This document shows positions 6,146-10,710 of a DNA stretch of 10,710 nt, one piece after another (position 1 is the stretch's first letter; each line of letters starts with the position of its first letter). The DNA comes from Thermoplasmata archaeon. Lineage in GTDB: Archaea > Thermoplasmatota > Thermoplasmata > UBA10834 > DTMW01. The position numbers were made by a program, and so were the translations under genes. The stretch covers positions 1-10,710 of the forward strand of contig JAOUEZ010000026.1 in assembly GCA_029858465.1 (NCBI GenBank), read 5' to 3'. The notes below the pieces were generated by a model. It had not been told where the DNA came from. It did not search any database and worked only from the letters and a program-made list of their open reading frames with translations.

Positions 6146-7626
6146 AACCACCTAGTAATGACTACCTTCCTGTCGGTGAAGAAATTGATTGCATCTTTTC
6201 CCTGACCATGGAGAGTACCGAAGAACGAATCCTTGTACCCTCCGAACGGGAAGTAAGCCATTGCCGCGACGATTCCGATGTTTATCCCGATGTTACCAGC
6301 CTGAACACGATATCTGAAATCCCTTGCCCAGCGACCGTTCTGAGTATAAATGGATGCCGCATTACCGAAAGGGCTTTGGTGGATCAAATCAATCGCATCG
6401 TCAAAAGAGTCGCGCTCTATGATGCTGACAACGGGTCCGAATATCTCTTCCTTTGCAATCGTCATGTCGGGTGCGACATCCTCGAAGATCGTCGGGCCGA
6501 TGAAAGCGCCGTTCTCGTAGCCTGGAACCTTGATGCCTCTTCCGTCAAGCACAAGCTTTGCGCCTTCGTCGATGCCTTTCTGGATGTATCCCAGGATCTT
6601 CTTCTTCGCTGCTTGCGAAACTACGGGTCCCATGTTAGTATTCTCGTCGAGACCGTATCCGACCCTGATCTTCTTGGCGCCCTCGATGAACTTTGGAACG
6701 ACTATATCATATGCCTTCTTCCCAACCGGAACCAGATTTGCGCCCGCAAGGCATCTCTGACCTGTGCATCCGTAGAAAGATGCGAGCATGTTTGCGACCG
6801 TCTTGTCCATTACGGCATCTTCCATTACCACGAGTGAATTCTTCGCTCCACCCTGTGTCTGGACTCTCTTTCCGTATTTCGAGGAATTCTCGTAGACATA
6901 TTTTGCGATCGGTGTCGAGCCGACGAAGGATATTCCCTTGATCCCCGGATGCTCCATCAAAGCGTCGGCAAGCTCGTGGCTACCGTTGACCATGTTGACG
7001 ACTCCCGGCGGGAAACCGGCCTGGTCGATCAGCTCAAAAATGTAATTCATCGTTATCGGCACTTGTCTGGAAGGCTTGACTATGTATGTGTTGCCGGTTG
7101 CGACTGCATAGGGCCAGAACCAGAATGCTATCATCGCTGGGAAGTTGAAAGGACAGATAGCTGCAAAGGTTCCCAACGGAGATATCACAGCGTCCTCGTC
7201 AATCCCTGATGCCGCTCCGTCTTCGAGATTGTACCCCATCATCAATGTTGTGACGCTGGTCGCACACTCGACATTTTCAATCGTTCTCCTTGCCTCTCCT
7301 CTAGCCTCATCGATTGCCTTTCCCTGCTCCTGGGTCATGATCCTTGCAATGTTCTCGTAGTTCTGCTCAAGGATCTCCTTCATTTTGAATAGCACTCTTG
7401 CTCTTGTGACCGGGGGGGTCTCTCTCCACGCCTCCCAGGCTTCATTCGCAGCTGAAACTGCTTCATCGATCTGCTTCTTCGATGTCATCGGGACCTTCGC
7501 GATGACCTCATTGGTAGCCGGGTTGACGACGTCGTTGTATTTGTCAGCATCAGCCTCAACCCATTCACCATTGATGTAATTCTTGAGGGCCCCGTAGTTC
7601 TTTTTTACTTCGGGTAGTAATGCCAT
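6142..7626 (-). CDS. mmsA: CoA-acylating (methyl)malonate-semialdehyde dehydrogenase
   Basis: This 494-residue protein has full aldehyde dehydrogenase architecture: oxyanion asparagine N161 in CPFNFP, cofactor-binding KPS (184-186), GSTPIAKYV (236-244), catalytic C292 in GQRC, and EEIFGPV (393-399). The glutamate general base expected 34 residues before the cysteine is Q258 (QTQGGAKN). Loss of this base is known for the CoA-dependent methylmalonate-semialdehyde group. R291 next to the cysteine and R114 fit the two arginines implicated in carboxylate binding in the Bacillus enzyme. The ending GGYKDSFFGTLHGQGKDA...FFTDRK is also group-specific. The reaction is methylmalonate or malonate semialdehyde plus CoA and NAD giving propionyl- or acetyl-CoA, CO2 and NADH, in valine, inositol or beta-alanine breakdown; which route applies here is unknown. 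A strong GAGGAGGTC ribosome site precedes the ATG. It is the first gene of a coupled pair. Confidence 0.88.
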   Translation of the reverse strand: MALLPEVKKNYGALKNYINGEWVEADADKYNDVVNPATNEVIAKVPMTSKKQIDEAVSAANEAWEAWRETPPVTRARVLFKMKEILEQNYENIARIMTQEQGKAIDEARGEARRTIENVECATSVTTLMMGYNLEDGAASGIDEDAVISPLGTFAAICPFNFPAMIAFWFWPYAVATGNTYIVKPSRQVPITMNYIFELIDQAGFPPGVVNMVNGSHELADALMEHPGIKGISFVGSTPIAKYVYENSSKYGKRVQTQGGAKNSLVVMEDAVMDKTVANMLASFYGCTGQRCLAGANLVPVGKKAYDIVVPKFIEGAKKIRVGYGLDENTNMGPVVSQAAKKKILGYIQKGIDEGAKLVLDGRGIKVPGYENGAFIGPTIFEDVAPDMTIAKEEIFGPVVSIIERDSFDDAIDLIHQSPFGNAASIYTQNGRWARDFRYRVQAGNIGINIGIVAAMAYFPFGGYKDSFFGTLHGQGKDAINFFTDRKVVITRWL

Positions 7627-7630
7627 GTTA

Positions 7631-7647
7631 GCAAGACCTCCTCTTGC
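7631..7647 (-). promoter_or_regulatory. Hairpin/palindrome presenting the aldehyde dehydrogenase ribosome site
   Basis: On the minus strand GCAAGA and TCTTGC form a perfect 6-base-pair stem whose 5-base loop is GGAGG, the ribosome binding site of the gene starting at 7626. The TATA box position predicts that the transcript starts at about 7643-7647, so the palindrome is also at the initiation site. It could be an operator, an RNA hairpin affecting translation, or both. Confidence 0.5.
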
Positions 7648-7668
7648 TACTCGGCGCTATACAGTCTA

Positions 7669-7676
7669 ATTATAAA
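7669..7676 (-). promoter_or_regulatory. TATA box for the aldehyde dehydrogenase operon
   Basis: On the minus strand the sequence is TTTATAAT, the best archaeal TATA match in the window. It lies 43-50 bases before the start codon, giving a leader of about 20 bases with the GGAGG site inside. Confidence 0.6.
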
Positions 7677-8073
7677 TCGGTTGCGTCGTTGGACTTTTTC
7701 CATACGAAGAATCGGTATCAGAATATCCAGACAGAATCGCAACGACAAGAGACGAAGCCAGTATATTAATTTAGCAAATCATGAAAAATGATTATAATAA
7801 TCAATTTTGGCACTGTGTTTTTGCTTTCTGAATGCCTTTTTCAAACACCTGTATAAAAATATTTCAATTTGAAAAATATTGCTTAAAAAGCTCCCTCGAT
7901 ATTCTGTGAAATGGAATAGGTATCCTCAAAATTCAATAATTATGCAAATCAAATTGTGTGCAATCTAATTATGATCTTTTAGAGAAATTAAACATAGGGG
8001 ATATTGCAATCAGGGATGCCGGGAACGGACATCGAAATATCGTAGAATAGAAAAAGTCGTCATTTCCGAAGAC
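7677..8073. other. A/T-rich intergenic spacer with inverted repeats, no gene seen
   Basis: About 400 bases without a supportable gene, very A/T-rich from 7760 to 7980. It holds AATCAT/ATGATT (7777-7793, 5-base loop), an overlapping palindrome TGATTAT-A-ATAATCA (7789-7803), and an A/T-rich TTCAA-T-TTGAA inverted repeat near 7862-7872. Open frames here are short or have composition unlike the neighbours. It may hold operators for the dehydrogenase operon; I cannot show a small RNA. Confidence 0.5.
7777..7803. repeat. Cluster of AATCA/TGATT half-sites
   Basis: Three half-sites alternate in orientation: AATCA at 7777-7781, TGATT at 7789-7793 and AATCA at 7799-7803. They form one hairpin-type repeat (7777-7793) and one near-continuous palindrome (7789-7803) sharing the middle site. 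The cluster lies about 100 bases upstream of the aldehyde dehydrogenase TATA box. Confidence 0.4.
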
Positions 8074-8083
8074 AGTATATACT
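8074..8083 (+). promoter_or_regulatory. TATA-like box for the 72-residue protein gene
   Basis: AGTATATACT is a perfect palindrome with a TATATA core, 56-65 bases before the ATG at 8139. It predicts a transcript start near 8105 and a GC-rich leader of about 35 bases ending in GAGGAGG. Confidence 0.45.
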
Positions 8084-8138
8084 CCAGTATCAAATCTGAT
8101 TCCACCCGGGGCGGGACTGCTCCGAGGAGGGATGCACG

Positions 8139-8357
8139 ATGCCGATGAGAGATGTGAGCTTGGACTCAGTAAAGGAGATTGCATCGAGGAAAGGACTCAA
8201 GCCCGGCAGGATAAGAGGAACGGAGGAACTTCAGCTCACAAAGGGCAACAACCCTAGAGTGGAAGTTATTGACTGGCTAGAGTTTGAAAACATACTCGAA
8301 AAGAAGGGCCTGACGGTAAGGGAAAGCGGCGGCTTCATGAAGATCATGAAGAAGTGA
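8139..8357 (+). CDS. Small conserved-looking protein of unknown function
   Basis: This 72-residue, basic, soluble protein has no cysteine, signal peptide or membrane segment. The reading frame is convincing: a very strong GAGGAGG ribosome site (8124-8130) lies 8 bases before the ATG, with a TATA-like box upstream. The sequence has an N-terminal helix (SLDSVKEIASRKG), then KPGRIRGTEELQLTKGNN, a DWLEFENILEKKG helix and a GFMKIMKK tail. The alternation of a short helix, a glycine/basic strand and a second helix recalls small nucleic-acid-binding domains, and I have a faint impression of a family ending in S-G-G-W/F-M-K-I-M-K/R-K, but I cannot name it. A second in-frame ATG at 8145 is possible but less well spaced. 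It converges with the DUF835 gene 55 bases away. Confidence 0.7.
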   Translation: MPMRDVSLDSVKEIASRKGLKPGRIRGTEELQLTKGNNPRVEVIDWLEFENILEKKGLTVRESGGFMKIMKK

Positions 8358-8412
8358 TCGCTTCAAATCTCCTGGAAATTGAAACCCCTTACCCCGCAGA
8401 TTTTTACATTGA

Positions 8413-9144
8413 TTAGTTGACCTGAGTGATCTCTCTCTCGATCAGGGAGAAGTCGCGTTGATCCATTGTGAACGGATTGACTGAGAGTACGAGAAAGCCC
8501 TTTCTGAGAAGCACCTGTTCGTTGATCAGCTGAATGAATCTCAAGACGCTCTTGAAATCGTTCTGGGAGCACATGTACTCCAATCCCTCCAGAAAGATTA
8601 CACCGCCGCTATGATTTGACAGGAATTGTTGAATCGCTTCAGCGAGGACAGGGAGGTTGTTTGGAGAAATGAATTCGATTTCCGACTCCTCGCTATCGGC
8701 CTCGCTCAGCTCGCTTTTCGTCAACCAAATCATCGATCCTTTGATATCGAAGCGCGCTTTCAGCTGATCCGGATGCATTCTGCTTATCGAGAGGAGTCTC
8801 GAGCCGGAAGCGATTAGCGATCGCACTATATTCGGTGCTTTCTCCGGGCGCTCCTCACGGATGAGGATGCTCGTCCCGGGATTCAATTCGATATTCATCG
8901 GGATGAGCTTTCTCGCCTCCTCCGACTCCTCCGTGAACAGCTTCCTGCCGAGCGCTTTCTCGATCTCGGCTATCTTATCCTGTATCTTCTTATCGAGGAC
9001 TATTTTGCCGCTCTTTACCATTATCTGGAGTTCCCTTGGAGTATAACCTCTGCCCGTGAGTTTCGAAAGCTCTTCCCAAGCATCATAGAGTCCCTCCTTG
9101 TACCCCTTGATGTACCCTCTCGAGAACTCGCTGTTTTCTCCCAT
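8413..9144 (-). CDS. DUF835 domain protein
   Basis: This 243-residue cytoplasmic protein has two parts. Residues 1-80 are charged and helical (RGYIKGYKEGLYDAWEEL, then a KIVLDKKIQDKIAEIEKALG segment), perhaps a coiled coil or docking region. Residues 85-240 are a DUF835 domain: GTSILIREERPEKA (90-103), an R-M-H-P-D-Q-L stretch (122-128), IWLTKSE (139-145), GGVIFLEGLEYMCSQNDF (180-197), RFIQLINEQVLLRKGFLVLSVNP (202-224) and the ending FSLIEREI. DUF835 is found mostly in Euryarchaeota, often beside sensory or signalling domains; its biochemical role is not established, though the fold hints at a degenerate P-loop-like layout with an L-x-G-L-E-Y acidic segment. A TATA box at 9183-9191 and AAGGTTGA before the ATG support independent transcription downstream of the TldE gene. 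Confidence 0.82.
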   Translation of the reverse strand: MGENSEFSRGYIKGYKEGLYDAWEELSKLTGRGYTPRELQIMVKSGKIVLDKKIQDKIAEIEKALGRKLFTEESEEARKLIPMNIELNPGTSILIREERPEKAPNIVRSLIASGSRLLSISRMHPDQLKARFDIKGSMIWLTKSELSEADSEESEIEFISPNNLPVLAEAIQQFLSNHSGGVIFLEGLEYMCSQNDFKSVLRFIQLINEQVLLRKGFLVLSVNPFTMDQRDFSLIEREITQVN

Positions 9145-9182
9145 CTTTCAACCTTCGACCGTCTCTTGTTATTATTTCAGAG

Positions 9183-9191
9183 ATTATAATA
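9183..9191 (-). promoter_or_regulatory. TATA box for the DUF835 gene
   Basis: On the minus strand the sequence is TATTATAAT, 39-47 bases before the ATG at 9144. It predicts a transcript start near 9160 with a leader of about 15 bases carrying AAGGTTGA. It lies in the 86-base gap after the TldE stop, so DUF835 need not depend on read-through. Confidence 0.5.
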
Positions 9192-9230
9192 TCGTTCTCT
9201 TTCTATTTGGCATATTCCTGGGCTGGGTTC

Positions 9231-10571
9231 TCAAGCACCAGTGATTGTCATATCGTCGACCATGAAATATGGAAGTACTGTATCAAGAATGCTTTCGGTC
9301 TCGCGCGACAAATGACTCAGCCTCAAAAGCACGTCGAAGACATTCCCTGATATCATGGTCTCTCTTACTATGTTTGACCGTATTCCGTCTTCTATCTTCT
9401 TGCTCATTTTCGCGACGCCCGAGAAATCACCAGAGACAGGATCGACTCTTCCGCTGAATCTCTGAACAAACAGCCCTTGCTTGATTTCCGAGGTCATCTC
9501 ATCGAGCGATTCTGTACCGTTGCTCACCCATAGGTTGGTCGAGTCCACCTTCGGAATGCTCATGGGTGTCCCCGAGGCATGACCAGTGCTCTCGATTTTC
9601 TCTTTGTTCGCTGTGTATTGATTGTACAGGAATGCCTCTAATTTGCCATTGGAAATTACGGGAAGTCTCTGATGTGGAACTCCTTCCCTGTCAAAAGAGG
9701 AACTGGAAAAAGCCCCTTCAGCAGTCCCATCGTCTATCACATTAAGCAATTTGGACGCGACAGCCTCGCCCCTTCTACCGATGAACCTGCTGACCCCCTT
9801 TTGTACGTTGTTGGAATCTACAGAGAAGAATATCGGAGAAATCAGTATCTCAATGGCGGCGATAGGCGCGATTATCAGCGAGCCTTTGCAACTTTCCATT
9901 TGCATAGGGTAAAGAGAATCGATCACTGATTCTGCTAGCTCCCGAGATATCTCTTCTGATCTATCTGCGCCAAGCGACCGGTATCCGTCCATTCGATAAT
10001 CAGCAGGGGACACATTCGTCCCTTCGATCGCATGCGTCCCGATGTCGAAATAGGCTGCTGTGAATTCCTCTGAGCCCTCAACCCCATTGGAGTTTGCAAT
10101 AGCCTTCTCCCCCGTCATCACATGATATCTGGCGCTTTCGATGAATATGCGGTCGTCAACATCCAGACCCGCGGATAGAATATTCTTGGCTTTCCTGATG
10201 ACCGAATCCTCCGACATCTCGGCAATATTCTTGTCATATAGACCCCCGATCTTGCGAATTTCTCTGACCTGAGGCAGGGCGTTGAATTCGTCCATCGGAG
10301 CGTTCTTCGAAAGGGAGATTGCATTCCTCACAGCTCTCTCAAGAGCGTTCTTCTGAAGAGTATTCACAGAGGAGAAGCCTAGAGATCCGTTCTTGAATAC
10401 GCGGATGCCAACGCCTGATGCAATGCTGGTCTTCGCAAGCTTCATCTCATTATTCTCTGCGCCCGCCTCGATAGATTTCTGGCGACCGGTAATGACCTCT
10501 GCCTCCTGAGCACCAAGATCCAATCCTAATTTGACAAGTTCATTACAAATCTCGAGGAGATCTTCGCCCAT
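9231..10571 (-). CDS. pmbA: TldE/PmbA-type subunit of the TldD/TldE protease
   Basis: This 446-residue protein is a full-length PmbA/TldE homologue. It shows the family's N-terminal half (VGIRVFKNGSLGFSS, 54-68) and the C-terminal barrel with FDREGVPHQRLPVI, LYNQYTANK and VDPVSGDFSGVAK, the usual PmbA signature. It lacks the HExxxH zinc motif, as expected for the non-catalytic partner; TldD provides the metal site. In bacteria the TldD/TldE heterodimer degrades unfolded peptides and processes microcin B17 and similar peptides; in archaea the role is assumed to be general peptide breakdown. The start is clear: GGGAGGT in the end of tldD lies 7 bases before the ATG, and only one base separates the two genes, so the subunits are co-expressed from one operon. 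Confidence 0.93.
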   Translation of the reverse strand: MGEDLLEICNELVKLGLDLGAQEAEVITGRQKSIEAGAENNEMKLAKTSIASGVGIRVFKNGSLGFSSVNTLQKNALERAVRNAISLSKNAPMDEFNALPQVREIRKIGGLYDKNIAEMSEDSVIRKAKNILSAGLDVDDRIFIESARYHVMTGEKAIANSNGVEGSEEFTAAYFDIGTHAIEGTNVSPADYRMDGYRSLGADRSEEISRELAESVIDSLYPMQMESCKGSLIIAPIAAIEILISPIFFSVDSNNVQKGVSRFIGRRGEAVASKLLNVIDDGTAEGAFSSSSFDREGVPHQRLPVISNGKLEAFLYNQYTANKEKIESTGHASGTPMSIPKVDSTNLWVSNGTESLDEMTSEIKQGLFVQRFSGRVDPVSGDFSGVAKMSKKIEDGIRSNIVRETMISGNVFDVLLRLSHLSRETESILDTVLPYFMVDDMTITGA

Positions 10572-10572
10572 C

Positions 10573-10710
10573 TCATTGACCTCCCAGCAGGGTGATGCAT
10601 CTCAGATATCCGCCTCCGCCGTCGACCTTTGCTAATTGTCCCTTCCCGCAATATCCGAATCCCATTTCCCATTCGAAGTCCTTTGTGATTGCGTCAACTG
10701 TTGCCAGAGC
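10573..10710 (-). CDS. tldD: TldD catalytic subunit, C-terminal 45 residues only
   Basis: The frame is open from the right edge to a TGA at 10573-10575. The visible tail reads FGYCGKGQLAKVDGGGG followed by YLRCITLLGGQ, matching the conserved TldD C-terminus (G-x-C-G-K-x-G-Q, then D-G-G-G, L-R-I/C and a closing G-G). The HExxxH zinc motif would lie in the missing part. It is the upstream gene of the operon, with the PmbA/TldE start one base after its stop. The pairing of a TldD tail with a PmbA gene makes the call firm despite the short fragment. Confidence 0.88.
   Translation of the reverse strand, partial: ALATVDAITKDFEWEMGFGYCGKGQLAKVDGGGGYLRCITLLGGQ

Noticed and set aside
6208..6837. 209-residue plus-strand open frame
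   Set aside because: It lies antisense inside the clear aldehyde dehydrogenase gene and has no recognisable domain or ribosome site.
7781..7831. 16-codon plus-strand micro-ORF (MKNDYNNQFW...) after a TATATTAA stretch
   Set aside because: It has no ribosome site, lies inside the A/T-rich inverted repeats, and its composition reflects the local bases.
7860..7885. A/T-rich inverted repeat that could suggest an origin or small RNA
   Set aside because: The arms are imperfect beyond five bases (TTCAA-T-TTGAA) and no replication gene or repeated box array is nearby.
7969..8184. 71-residue minus-strand open frame across the 72-residue gene's promoter
   Set aside because: Its serine/proline-rich start is antisense to the strong ribosome site and start of the plus-strand gene, and it has no ribosome site of its own.
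1..10710. CRISPR arrays, tRNA/rRNA genes, insertion sequences and prophage genes
   Set aside because: Looked for on both strands by eye; no regularly spaced repeats, tRNA arm motifs, transposase-like frames or attachment duplications were seen.

Overview
The window looks like chromosomal DNA of an archaeon, most likely a euryarchaeote of the Thermoplasmatota or a related anaerobic lineage. The evidence is A/T-rich TATA boxes about 25-30 bases before inferred transcript starts, a mix of short-leader genes and genes with strong GGAGG sites, a DUF835 protein (a mainly euryarchaeal family), an archaeal-type TldD/TldE pair and a euryarchaeal-style bacterioferritin. The phylum is inferred from gene style; no rRNA or other marker is present. 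I see no mobile element, CRISPR array, tRNA or rRNA.

Layout, left to right. The left edge cuts a minus-strand ATP-cone protein (1-330). Next is a minus-strand gamma-glutamylcyclotransferase-like protein (458-1060), divergent from a plus-strand DUF362 protein (1191-2081). The DUF362 gene converges on a saccharopine dehydrogenase-family gene (2100-3278, minus) across a perfect hairpin. A bacterioferritin-like gene (about 3490-3918 or 3969, minus) and an Old Yellow Enzyme-type flavin oxidoreductase (4075-5175, minus) follow. The oxidoreductase diverges from a stand-alone NifX/MTH1175-like protein (5266-5655, plus). That gene converges, across a strong hairpin, on a translationally coupled pair: a CoA-acylating aldehyde dehydrogenase of the methylmalonate-semialdehyde type (6142-7626) and a degenerate rubrerythrin-like protein (5723-6145).

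A roughly 510-base A/T-rich spacer (7627-8138) carries the aldehyde dehydrogenase promoter, several inverted repeats and the promoter of a 72-residue conserved-looking protein (8139-8357, plus). The right end holds a DUF835 protein (8413-9144, minus) and the TldE/PmbA-TldD operon (9231-10710, minus), with TldD cut by the right edge.

How they fit together: the middle (3490-7626) is rich in redox and metal genes: an iron-storage-like ferritin, a flavoenzyme with a C-terminal cysteine cluster, a FeMo-cofactor-type binding fold, and an acyl-CoA-forming dehydrogenase tied to a ferritin-fold protein that has lost most di-iron ligands. Only the last two are clearly one operon. I see no convincing new defence or mobile system. 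The points most worth a second look are the dehydrogenase/degenerate-ferritin coupling, the hairpin presenting the dehydrogenase ribosome binding site, and the likely CTG start of the bacterioferritin gene.
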